From Boothiomyces macroporosus (taxonomy: Eukaryota; Chytridiomycota; Chytridiomycetes; Rhizophydiales; Terramycetaceae), in contig JADGKB010000011.1 of NCBI GenBank assembly GCA_027604185.1, forward strand, positions 124,001 through 188,000: a DNA stretch of 64,000 bases. Reading direction: 5' to 3'. Positions 31,046 to 41,878 of this stretch are shown piece by piece (position 1 is the stretch's first letter; every line of letters begins with the position of its first letter). The notes under the pieces were generated by a model. That model had not been told where the DNA came from. It made no database searches and saw nothing but the letters and a program-made list of their open reading frames with translations. Made by a program: the position numbers and the translations under genes.

Positions 31046-34000
31046 TTATTTTGCAGATTGACGGCTGCCTTTGGAACTGTTACTGCCAGCTGAATTTGGT
31101 CTAGTAGTCTGCTTAATTCTACCTGAACCAGTGATTGCACCTCTGTCTGTCTTTTCCGTTGTAGCTTTTGAAGCTGGTTTAGAGCCCTTACTTGGTGTAG
31201 TCTTTGAACTTGGAATGCCTCCTCGTTCTCCAGCATTTGTAAAATCAATAGAGGCTTAATTAGGAAAAGAATACCATTTAAATTCGTTGTCGACATTAAA
31301 GGAGGTTTATCAATGTCACTAGGATCTGCCTGGGATCCAAGTCTTGAAGATACCCTGCTGATTGATTCAATTTTTTGATTATTTTGTCTAATATTAGACA
31401 TAATATTACTCGTTCAACTGTACAGAACCGTGTCTTGAGTTGCTTCGCGAATGCACTACCGATTGAGCTCTGGATACTGATCTAGAACTGGCTCGAGATG
31501 CATCCGTAGGATCACCCATTACACTGGAAGCCCTGGAGCTTACTCTGGAAACAGTACGAGAAGGTGGCTGCAAACTATGGATCGACATCAAGCTTTGTAG
31601 TTTCTCTGCAATTTCTGGATTCTTTTCTGCAAATCGTTTTAAATCATTCAATGCAATAGAGCCAATGTCTTTTAAAGCGCGAATGAGAAAGTCTTGTTCT
31701 TCATGGGTCACAGTACTTCTTTGTTGCTGTTTACGTAGTAGTTTAGATGCTTTGCGCATAAATTGGACAGCTCGGTTTCTCTTTTTGCCTTGTTCTTCAA
31801 TTTCGCCTTTAACTGCTTCACATTTAGCTTCCATAACCTGCACCTCTTGCAGTTTGCTAGCTTCCTGTTGTGTGTTGATATTGTACCTGCTTTCTATTTC
31901 TTGTAGTGCAAGCTGCAAGTCTTGAATTTCAGCCCGTTTTTTTTTGAAACTGTCCATAACTTGACTGTATTCCTAAATCAATTAATGAATACCGCATCCA
32001 GCATTTCTTTATGCTGAACGTCTTTGCTATCCAGCTCAGCTTTAAACAAACTAAGTGTCAATATAAAATTACTTGTTTCGGTATTGCTCATTCCTATTGT
32101 TCATCATTTTCAGTGTATTTTCAAGCGCCTTGATTTCCTTTTCAGCTCGACGAATGTTTGCGTCTAGCTCATCACCTTCTCTTTGCAATTCCTCTCTCTT
32201 TTGCGCTGCTTTGATTACATAGTACGCCTGTGAATGCTCTTCTTCTCCCTCTTCTGGCGCAAATTGTGTCATTAATATTTCATATCGCTTCTTTAGTTTT
32301 TCAACTTTTCCAACTCTGTCTCGTAGTTCAGCAGCAGCAGAATGGCGCTCCTCTTCGGCACTCTTAATTTGAACTTTGACCATATCTTTATGAATATCAA
32401 TTTCTTTGCTTCTTTCTTCCAGGGCGAGTCTCAGTTGAACTTGTCGGGTTTCAAGCGTAAATACTTCATCGGATCGAGCATGCAAATAGCTTCGAAGTCG
32501 CCGTAATTCCAATCTAAGAATATTTTCTTCTACCATCAAGTTTTCTTTTTCTTTAATTTTGACTGCCAGTTGATGCGAAGCACTTTCATTGTACAAATTA
32601 AGCTCCCTAATATTCGTTGCGATATCATCTCTAGTTTTTTCTAATGTTTCCAACTGTCTGCGACAGTGCCTTAAATCTTCTTGAGATTTCTTTAGTTGTC
32701 CATTCAACATGTTGTACTTGCTCGTTTCTTCTTCTAGCCTATTGTTCAACAATTGAATCTTTGAAAGCAATTCATTTTTCTCTTCGTCGGTTCTGTCACC
32801 CTCTAACCTCCTAATTTTTCGTTCTAATTGCTGGATACCAAACTCCATTGAATAAAGCATCGCACGTTGTTTCAAAGTATCATGGTCTAATTTGTGTATT
32901 TTTGATTTCAAGTTTCTATTTGCTGCTTCTCCGCCTACTATTTCAGCTTGCAAATTCTTTTCTTCTTGGCGTAGCTTGAATAAATTTTGAGACTGCTTGA
33001 ATTGAGTCTCTCTAAGCTGCTTAATTTGCTTGTCTAGCTCCTTATCTTTGGCCTTTTCTCTGTTCAAAATGTCTTGCAGCTAGGAGTCAAAAAGATGTTA
33101 CTTGTTCTGCTCTTGCTTCAAGCGAAATCGTTTCGTCATCAAGATCTGCCATTCTCTTTAGCATTTCTGTGTAGTTCTTTTCACTCTTTTCCAATTTTTC
33201 TTGCCTCTCTTTCAAGTTTGCTTTCAAGTTATTCAGCTCTGATCTCTTGTTTACTAGGTCAGTAGCCGCTAACGTTAGTAAACATTACATTTATTCAAAG
33301 TGTTTTTCAGAACTTCTACTTCGTCTATTGATTAAATTCATGTACCTTTGAATTGTTGCAAATTCTGGTTGTTCTCTGCTTCTTCTTCTCTAAACTTGGC
33401 CACCTTCCTCTCTGCCAACGATATATTTTTTTCTATTTCTGCATTTTGATCAAGTTGATTCTGATAAAGCTCCTGTCGTTCTTTGATTTTCTCTTGTATT
33501 CGACGAATTTCTTCCTTTTGGTTTCTGTAATTGGTTTGGGCATTGTTGATGTCCTCATCTCTTTGTTTCATTGAGCTGACTGCAATTTCCCATTGATGGA
33601 TCAGTTCTTGTCTCTCTTGGTGTAACCGTTTGAATTCTTCTGTTGTATTCTCCAGTTCTATTTGCGCTACTTGAGTTTCAGTCACCTGTTATTAAATAAT
33701 ATAAACTTCAGCATCAAGTGTAGCCTTTCGCTTATTAACTTGAACCATTAGTTTCTCAATTGCCAGCCCCAGTTCTTTGGCTTTGGTCTCATCTTCTTTC
33801 GAATATTTCAGCAAAGCTTGATTATCGTCTTGCTTTTCTGCTTGAACTCGCAACCACTCATTCAGCTCTTCAGTTTCCAGTTTGAATTCTGCGCGAACGG
33901 CTTCAATGCGTTCATTGCCGCGATAGATGTTTGTCTGTAGTATATTGAGCTATCGTCAGCTAATTCGTACATGGTCGCTAATGACTGAAACTTCATTCCC

Positions 34001-34336
34001 CATTCTTTTCATATCCAACTTCAATCTACCCGCCTCTCTTTCAGCCAATTGCTTCAGGTGCTCTTCAGTTTCAATTTGTCTATTTTTGGCATCATACAGT
34101 CCTTGTGTATGCAATGATTCTGAACGAATATTTTTCATATGCTGAATTATAGCTTCGGTTCGGCTTTGGTTGTCTTCAACTGTTACTGAGAGACCATTCA
34201 ATTGGGCTTCCAGCTCTTTAATCTAGGGTAAAATAGCTTGTACATGTCTGCTCAATTTCTTGTTTGTCTCATTCGCAAATGCGGGTAGCGAATGAACATA
34301 ATTATTATCGTCTTCTACGTTTGGTTGTGCGAGCAT
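31046..34336 (-). CDS. CCDC39: CCDC39/FAP59, axonemal 96-nm ruler coiled-coil protein
   Basis: With CCDC40/FAP172 this protein sets the 96-nm repeat on ciliary doublets and positions radial spokes and inner dynein arms. Eleven exons (34336-34244, 34222-33971, 33949-33707, 33685-33346, 33324-33289, 33268-33102, 33079-32073, 32050-31993, 31972-31410, 31387-31275, 31254-31046) with ten introns of 20-22 nt give 3081 nt, 1026 aa. Nearly all coiled coil. Family blocks: KELEAQLNGLSVTVEDNQSR near the N-terminus, INIHK-like EIDIHKDMVKVQIKSAEEER, and the nearly invariant EGEEEHSQAYYVIKAAQKRE plus EKEIKALENTLKMMNNRN. The C-terminus is a Ser/Arg-rich tail as in animal CCDC39. Its presence implies a motile flagellum. 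Confidence 0.93.
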
Positions 34337-34363
34337 TTTGACGCGTAAAGTAGAAATACATTT

Positions 34364-35372
34364 TTATTTCGTATTCAATGATTGAGAGATGCCACTCCAT
34401 ATGATGGATACCTTTTCTTTACGCTCATTTAGAGATTTAAGAGTGGCTTCTATAATAGACTCTTTTTCAGAAAATTCATCAATGTCACTCTTCAACTGAG
34501 GGATCGACATCTGTGCTTGATCTGCGATGGAATTCAGCTCGATTATTCTACTTTGAATTCTTTCCAATTCCTGGTTCAAATTCTTCATTTCTTTGGTACT
34601 CTCCGCAACTAGTTTTGATTTATCCAGCAGTTCAGTGGCTTTCTCATTTTTGGTCTGTATTAGCAATCGACACCTTTTTAATTGTAAGAAGCTCGTCCTT
34701 AAATAAGCCTATGCGGCTGTTTAGTTGATCCAACTGCTGCTTATATCTAATTAAATGACAAAGTACCTTCCAGCTATTAGCTTTGGGTCCTCATCATAGT
34801 CTGGTTGATTTGACGCTAGTCCTCCTTTGCGATCATCCAGCTCCTTTGTAGCGGTAGTCGCTTCTTCAGTTTTCAGCATTTCTTCAAGTGCCAAATTATG
34901 AACATGATAAACAATTGTTTGCGAGCATGCTGGACATGGCAAATTCATTCCTTTCTTTTGTATCTCTGTCCCCAGACACTAATTTAATACTGATTACTGT
35001 CTCACAGAAACTATGTCCACAAGGAACTGCCAAAATTGGCTTTTTCAATTTATCAAAGCAAATTCTGCATAATATCTTTGAATTATGCGTTGAACTTGGT
35101 CTACTTGTAATATTGCTAGATACTTGATACCAATTTTCCGCCAATATTGCTGGACTTTTAACTCGTTCGTTTAAAACTGGTGTTTGTGGTAGGGAAGCAT
35201 TTGAATTTGGGGTATTCTTTTCTGAACGGAGCTCCGCCATCCATTGAACCTGCTGCTGCCTTTTCAATTCTAATTTTTGCTGCTTACTTTGACCACTGGA
35301 TTTCACAGGGCTCCTTAGCATTTTCGCGTCAAACTCAGTGAGTATTCCTGATTTATTTAAAGACAAAACCAT
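34364..35372 (-). CDS. RING-finger coiled-coil protein
   Basis: Four exons (35372-34998, 34978-34767, 34746-34674, 34654-34364), introns 19, 20 and 19 nt, 316 aa. Residues about 98-150 form a C3HC4 RING: CRICFDKLKKPILAVPCGHSFCETC then CPACSQ, with the intron falling just before the sixth Cys. A long coiled coil follows (KQQLDQLNSRIGLFKDEL to the end). This suggests an E3 ubiquitin ligase acting through self-association; partner and substrate unknown. It lies 27 bp upstream of CCDC39 on the same strand, so co-expression with ciliary genes is worth considering. Confidence 0.8.
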
Positions 35373-35393
35373 TCCAAGACAATTACTCTTTAT

Positions 35394-37783
35394 TTACATT
35401 AAAAAATTTCCTGAATTTTCAGATTCGGATTGCCCATCTGATGGAGGAACTGCGGCAATATCTGTACGGATTCGGGACATAAAGCCAACGACCAATCTCA
35501 TATCTAGATGAAATTGGTCCGCTTCGACTGCATCAAGCAATGGCTGAAGCAAGTCATCCACATGCTCTAAAGGAACATTGCAACAAGCAGCGATGATTTT
35601 CTTGCAGGAAATTTCATGAGGTCCAGCAACACTTCTTAATGTACGCAATTCTTCACAGAGTTGAGCCTGTACATTTTTTTGATTCTCCTGATAAGCCTTT
35701 AATTTTTGGATTTCTTCTTGAGCTGCGAGCAAAGCGTCAGAGTCATTACTATTATTTGTAGGTACCGTCGCAATACTGGTATTTTGCTGGGTAGCATAAA
35801 CTTTTTCCGACAAGGACTTTTGTAGAGACGCAATTTGATTTTGGAGCTCAGGAATAACGGCATTTTCTTTTCGTAAAGGTTTCAATTCCCCTCTAGATTG
35901 TGCAAGTTCCCTTGACATCAGGAATATTTGGTTTCGTAATTCATTTACTTGGACTTGCAATTGTGCAGCGGGCATTTCTTCTACAGGAGGAATAAAAGCT
36001 AGAGTTAGCATGATAGTTACGAGTATCATTTTCAGTTAAGATGCCAGGGAAAGTGACCGTGCTTGATGAACTAAATTTTGGATTCGAGGAAGTCATAGTT
36101 GTTTCAGTATCAGATCTATTGTGAGGATTGCAACCCTGTAATTAATACATATTTACGGGAAGTGCGCTTGGGGTTTTCCCTAATTCAAACAAGAAGTCTG
36201 CAGGCCGGATTCCCGCATAATTAGCGATATTCTGGTCGGATCCTGCTTCAAGCAGCAATTCAAACAATGGCATGCACCCCAATCTTGCGGCAGTATTGAT
36301 TGCAGTATCTCCACAAACATCTACAGCGTTGAGCAAACTTAAAATTTTTCTAGTAAGCGAATTGCTGGATTCTGAATGTACATAGTCGCTTGACATTGCT
36401 TCTTCCCCAGCCATTTTTGACAAAAATTCAAGTGTACACTGCATGTAATACATACAAGTCGAAGGGCGACCTTTAATTGAAGAAGAAAGGCAGATGTGGT
36501 GGAAAATCGTTCTTCCTTTATGGTCAAGAAGGAAAATGTTATCCTTCAAAAGAGATAACAACTCCAAAAATACCTGTCTTTCATGGTTATGGGTAACCAT
36601 TACAGCACGAACAAGCGCAGATTCACCAGCATAATTTGTTTTGTCAACTTGGGCACCTTTTTGAATCAATAATGTCAAGAGTGGTATATTGGCTAAAGCA
36701 GCGGCCCAGTGAATAGCAGAGTGGCCTTGGTCATCCAAGCAAATATCTAAGTCAAAATCTGGCGGAAGAATTGCGTGAGGAAGTAGCATGTCGTGTTTTT
36801 GATTCCCGCCTCCATTGATAAACAACGCCATTAGGGTTGATCTATGTCTTTCGGCAGAAGGTTCGGTAGCAGCTACAGCTATTGGACTGCTTTGAATCGG
36901 TTCCATTGGCATATGATAATGCATATAGTCATAAACGAATGGAGCAGCGTACGGATTAACATAATGATGTTTAGGATCTTGGAATTCAAAGAAACTGTCA
37001 CACATAGAACTTTCTGAGAGATGATATAGAGGCATATGCATCTCACGTTCGCTTTCTTGAGGAGACTGTTGTCTATCTAACTTTACTCGTTTTTCTGCGT
37101 AACCATACTGGGAATTCTTTTTGGAAGCGTAGTTTGAGCTACTATTGCTTCTTTGATTTCCCATTACTTGCTCCTTGGTTGGAGTGCGATCACTTCTGCC
37201 ATTTGGCGGAGTATAGTTTAAAAGGGGGCTTAGGAGACCATCAACATTGTAGTGCTCGGCAAGCTGGACTCCTCTCTCAAATGGAATCCTAAAATTAAAG
37301 AGTTACTTACCAAGTCCCTTGATACTTTCCGTACCCTCCTTGAACTTTCTCATGATCTCCGTTTTGTATTTCTTTTTCTAAAATCTTGGTTCTTTTACCC
37401 TTGTCGATATTTGCTACCTTCAAAACTTGAGTAGCGTTGAGGAAAGAGTCTTTTTGACGTCGCATAACAGCGATATCTCTACACATCATTTCGTATACAG
37501 GCACACCTGAATAGACCGCACCGTAAACAGTTCCTTGCGCTTCACTGTTGGAGTTGCTACTGTTCTTGGATCTTGCTTGTTGCTGAGGTTGCTTACTCTG
37601 CTGCTTCTCCATTTGCTCCATTTGATATGGTTCTTGATAGTAGTGTTGCATAGGCTGGCGGTAAATATTTTGCGGGTCGATGCCAACAGGTGGTTGTTGA
37701 TGTGGAGGAGCAAAACCATGAACTTTTGAGTAGTCAGTCATTGGTTTTTGCCGTTGTTTGTTTAAAGTTGAACTTTCAGCCAC
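35394..37783 (-). CDS. MBP1: APSES/KilA-N and ankyrin transcription factor (MBF/SBF type)
   Basis: Fungal G1/S cell-cycle transcription factor of the Mbp1/Swi4/Res1 group. Four exons (37783-37311, 37288-36157, 36135-36021, 35998-35394), introns 22, 21 and 22 nt, 2325 nt, 774 aa. The APSES domain spans about residues 85-190: [34 protein letters not shown] and, across the first intron, [19 protein letters not shown]. Ankyrin repeats lie at about 345-530 ([34 protein letters not shown]). A coiled coil and a C-terminal block ([20 protein letters not shown]) complete the normal architecture for heterodimerisation with a Swi6/Cdc10-like partner. Gln-rich N-terminus. Confidence 0.92.
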
Positions 37784-37804
37784 AACTGTTTTGATGAAAT
37801 AGAC

Positions 37805-39257
37805 ATGTCACGTTCCATCTGAGTTTAGTGTTTGCAATTAAGCAGATTAAAGATAAACAATTAACAACAGTAGAGAGGCTGTTTGCGAATACATCTGGCG
37901 ATAGTTTCTCTCTTTACCCACCAGATTATGCTGTGAAAATAGAAAATCGAAATTTGGCCTGGGACCAGTTGCCATATTTGGTCGAAAAATCCAAATTTGC
38001 CTTTGAAAAAGGGAAAGAATGAGGTCCCAAGATGATTAATCTGAAGGGTAAGCGTTCCACTGCTTTCCAGAGCTATCGCTGGTATGATCTTGGTGTTTTT
38101 CCAACTGGTGGGTTTGTTGGACACAACAAGGTCATTGCGCAGCGCAGCAATTACTCTACCAATTTCACTGAGAGATTGTGGAAACCTAAAGCTGGATATT
38201 GGACTTTTTAACAAGATCCGTTGAAGGAATCCATTTGAGTTTGCTTATTGTCAGCTTCCAATTCAATTTGGAGCTACGCTATTTCATCTAGACAAAAGAG
38301 ACTGAATGAAGAAACGGGAGATAAGATTCCCGTAGTACGGGTGGAAATCAACGAGTAAGCGATAATGAAAGGATAGTGCCAACGCAGTGTTTGATGAATC
38401 GAATTATGATATGAATTTGAATATGGAAGTAAAATTGAGTCATAGCAATCAGAAAATTGATTTGCTGGCTGAGTTGTCAGCTGCCGATTGGCACTTTCAA
38501 TTTTGATAAGCTCATTAGAATGACCATATTCGATGCCGATAAGCTGCTTTAGGGAAGAGTCCGGGTATTTATAGAGAGGAAATTAAGCAGTGGTGATTTA
38601 CCTAGTAATCCTCTATGTAGAATTACACTGTGCGGATATCAGAAATTCATTTATTCCAAGATACACAAGTCCTTCATATAGTGCCGTGATTTGCAATTCT
38701 ACACTAGCAAGCAAGTCTGTAATAGTACAACGTGGCGACTTTAACTGGAGCATTTACCTTGCAATATCCAATTGTGGTTGAACATATCTACAATAAATAA
38801 TTGCCAAAATTTCCACCGTCGGAGATTTTATTTCCAAGTAGATCCATATTCTTGATTGTGAACTCTCCATTTCTAATCTTGAACTGTAATTATGTACTTG
38901 AAACGTTTAACGTAAAGATCTTGGCCAATTGATGACATTTGCAATGTAACATTGACTTAGATCTATCTATATTTGCAAGCGGATAAGAGAAATTGAGAGT
39001 TTGTATAACCGATTGAAGAAAGATATGGGCAGACTACTATTATCTACCATCCATCATGCTTGATCGGTAACTGTAGTGTTGCATTGATGGACACATTTAC
39101 CAACATCGCGTCCGGCCTTACCAATCTTTACAGTCGTTTACTTGATAGCAGCATTCTCGAAAATGCAGAAAATATAAAGATAGATCTATACGTTGATCAG
39201 GGCAATCCGATCAAAGAGCACTGTATTTTTACTTTGAAAAAGAGATCGAGACTCTAA
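37805..39257 (+). pseudogene. Decayed or unresolved multi-exon coding region, C2-like fragments
   Basis: Plus-strand pieces look protein-like but do not join. A start exon may give MSLFAIKQIKDKQLTTVERL (after a possible 17-nt intron at 37812-37828). Later pieces read VVRVEINDANAVFDESNYDM (across a good 22-nt intron) and DKLIRMTIFDADKLL, then a stop, then GRVRVFIERKLSSGDLP. A one-base frame jump and in-frame stops separate them, and no GT-AG pair repairs this. Phrases such as IRMTIFDADKLL recall the end of C2 domains. Either a pseudogene of a multi-C2 protein, or a real gene whose splicing I cannot read. Confidence 0.4.
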
Positions 39258-39523
39258 ATCTGAACACAGAACGCCAAGATCTATTTAATTTAGTGGGGTT
39301 AATTACTGATTGCTGTGATCATTTCTCCTCAGTTGTCGCGAGATAAATGATTTGACCCCCATAGCAAAAAGCACGCGATAAACAGCTGACATCCGATCCC
39401 CTCTCGACTTCTAAAAGCCTCCTTTAAACTACTTAAACTTTTTCAAGCAGGACAGTTGGTTTCTGGACAAAACTATTTTATCCGAATTACAAATAGTGAA
39501 GAGAGAATTTAAAGAATTTCAAA

Positions 39524-40751
39524 ATGATGCCAGGAGTACCACCACCATTGCCATTCCAGGTACCCTAGATCTGGATTAATATTAGGATGAGATCACAACG
39601 ATATTCGTTGTTGGTTTTCCTGACGATATGAATGAAAGAGAATTTCAAAACATGTTTACGTTCTGTCCAGGATTTGAAGCTGCAGCTCTCAAGATTCCTA
39701 CAGAAAGTGAAGACACTCAGCCAGCAAAGAAGCAAATTGTACTTTTAGCTAATGTAGATTGGATTTGCCAAATTCAGATCTATCGAAGAAGCAATTAGAG
39801 CAAGAGATATCTTGAGCGGACGCAAAGTTGACTCTGAAAAAGGATGTGTCCTTAAAGCGGAAATGGCGAAAAAGAACTTGCACACGAAACGGGGATTATC
39901 GAATAATGCAGAAGCTGCAAAGGCAACTTATATAAACGGACAAGGAATCCGTCGAAGATCTGCTCCAGAATCTATGCATATCGATACAAATTACTTTAGA
40001 GGAATGTCAGGAGACTTTTCTCATTCTTACGACCCAGCAATAGGGTTTGGAAATGATTACTACAACTCAAATTATCCGCATTTAGACAACGGATCAAATT
40101 ATTCAGATATTTTTGATCCCTTTGGTCCTTCAAATCCAATAGAAATGGAAATGAGCAACGACTATTACGGCGACAATTGCTTGTCTCCAACGGAAGAAAC
40201 AGATCCAAAGATGCCTCTGTTTGGTTCCGCGACGAACTCTCGTGGGTTCAGTTCTGTTTTGTACAATAGCGATGCTCTCCTCTCGAAAAGCCTCGGTTCA
40301 ATGGGAATCAATGATTTTCCTACTCCAGAAGCTTTCAGCAAAAGTGTATCATACTCTTACTCTCCTTTTTTGCATCCAGGGGCTGATCAAAACCCTCCAT
40401 GCAACACTCTCTATGTGGGTAACTTGCCCAATGACAACTGCGAAGAAGAGCTTAGACAAATGTTCCAGTGTTGCGCTGGATACAAAAGATTAAGCTACAA
40501 GTCGAGAGTAAATGGCCCAATGTGCTTTGTAGAGGTAATTCTTTTTAATACAGTTTGAAAATGTCCACTATGCAACGCAGGCACTATTTCAGCTTTCAGG
40601 AAACTATTTATCCAACTCAACTAAAGGTGGAATTAGACTCTCGTACTCCAAAAATCCTCTTGGGGTAAGACCACAAACTTCACCAAATACTCTAACCTCT
40701 TATAATCCTATTAATGAAACCCCAGAGAGTGCCGTAGAGCACGCGCAATAA
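39524..40751 (+). CDS. Whi3-like RNA-binding protein with two RRMs
   Basis: Four exons (39524-39559, 39586-39738, 39758-40534, 40554-40751), introns 26, 19 and 19 nt, 387 aa. RRM1 (about residues 13-95): [20 protein letters not shown], then [20 protein letters not shown] and [17 protein letters not shown]2 (about 268-350): [38 protein letters not shown] and [15 protein letters not shown], the signature of the fungal Whi3/Mcp2-type C-terminal RRM. The middle is disordered and Asn/Tyr/Ser-rich. Whi3 proteins bind cyclin and other mRNAs and set cell-size control. Confidence 0.87.
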
Positions 40752-40870
40752 TCGTAACTAGGTTTTAACATAGATCTTGCACTGTATACTCTTCCCATTG
40801 CTACATCCCATCATAGTTAATTCTACTAATTTTTCCTTTTAATAAAAAGTAATTTTTTCAATCATTTATT

Positions 40871-41485
40871 TTAATCCCTTCTTCTGATTAAAGCATTTTT
40901 CGGATCAACCCACTTGTCGCTCGTAACATATTTCCAAGGCTTTGAACTCCAAACCGGGTGAATGGGGTACACCGGCTTTGTATCTTGAACTTGAATGAAT
41001 AAATCCTTTTTGAATTTCTTTAGCAGTTCGTCAATATCAGACTTTGGTTTAATTTTTTCGATTTGGATTTTCAAATGTGCATGAGGACGATGCATAACAC
41101 CGTGTCTACCTCTTCCCATAATCCTCAAACGTTTCAGAAAAGCACCTTTGCCGACCCAAGCACGTTTAATATAATATTCCTTCTTGTCTTGATTGTAATT
41201 GTGATTCAGCACATGCCCAACTCTCTTGATCATTTGGGCAACATTCAAACCCCGTTTTTTTAGCACATTTCGCATTTGCGCTTCGGCTTCGTCCAAAGTC
41301 ATATTTCTAATTAGTCGAGCCAAGTGGTTCAATTTTTGTGGTGATGTGCGCATATTTCCAGTCGTAAAAGTTGGAATTGGTTTGGATGATTTCAACGGTT
41401 TCGCTTCGCTAATAGCAGCGTCAAACAATGATGATGTGCCTGTTGTGTTGAACCTCCTTGGTATTCTAAAATATTTCCAGAGCAT
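40871..41485 (-). CDS. MRPL22: Mitochondrial large-subunit ribosomal protein uL22m
   Basis: Single exon, 204 aa. A basic, hydroxylated N-terminus (MLWKYFRIPRRFNTTGTSS) serves as presequence. The uL22 fold follows: MRTSPQKLNHLARLIRNMTL, DEAEAQMRNVLKKRGLNVA, and the tunnel-lining loop GRGRHGVMHRPHAHLKIQI. Length and motifs fit fungal MRPL22. Divergent from the FAM32A gene with 29 bp between start codons. Confidence 0.93.
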   Translation of the reverse strand: MLWKYFRIPRRFNTTGTSSLFDAAISEAKPLKSSKPIPTFTTGNMRTSPQKLNHLARLIRNMTLDEAEAQMRNVLKKRGLNVAQMIKRVGHVLNHNYNQDKKEYYIKRAWVGKGAFLKRLRIMGRGRHGVMHRPHAHLKIQIEKIKPKSDIDELLKKFKKDLFIQVQDTKPVYPIHPVWSSKPWKYVTSDKWVDPKNALIRRRD

Positions 41486-41514
41486 TTCGATTTTGAAGAA
41501 AAAAAATTTGAATC
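41486..41514. promoter_or_regulatory. 29-bp bidirectional promoter (uL22m / FAM32A)
   Basis: The two start codons face away from each other 29 bp apart; the gap is A-rich on one strand. No TATA element fits. The core promoter of one gene must overlap the coding sequence or leader of the other. Confidence 0.45.
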
Positions 41515-41809
41515 ATGTTCACTGGCGGTGGGTTGAGATTGAAGGGAGACAAGGTGAAAAAGTAGATAATATTAACATAGAAAAAAGAAGGACAAGGAGA
41601 GAGAGAAGCCTGTAAAGATCGACAGCGAGCCGTACGTACCTTACAAGACTCCGACAGAGCTGAAGCATGAAAAGACCAAAAAGATGCGATTGGATGAAAA
41701 GATTGAAAAGGCAGCAGAGAAGAGCCACAAGGAGCGGGTCGCTGATTTCAACAAGTACCTTTCGTCGCTCTCTGAGCACCATGATATCCCTAGGGTTGGG
41801 CCAGGCTAA
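41515..41809 (+). CDS. FAM32A-like spliceosome-associated protein
   Basis: Two exons (41515-41561, 41581-41809) flank a 19-nt intron; 91 aa. The N-terminus GGLRLKGDKVKKKKKDKERE and the C-terminus KSHKERVADFNKYLSSL, then SEHHDIPRVGPG, match FAM32A (GPLKLKG, KKKKKDK, HKQRVEDFN-like, EHYDIPKV). Human FAM32A sits near the catalytic core of the C* and P spliceosomes and influences 3' splice-site use. In an organism with 20-nt introns, some ending in TTG, this factor deserves attention. Confidence 0.82.
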
Positions 41810-41878
41810 CATAAAATGTTTATAATACTGCAATATATAATTGATTTCTAAATGATGTATTAAGTTATAGTATCAAAA

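Noticed and set aside
37861..38214. 117-codon minus-strand ORF
   Set aside because: No domain and shadow-like composition; the plus-strand readings of the same bases look more protein-like although broken.
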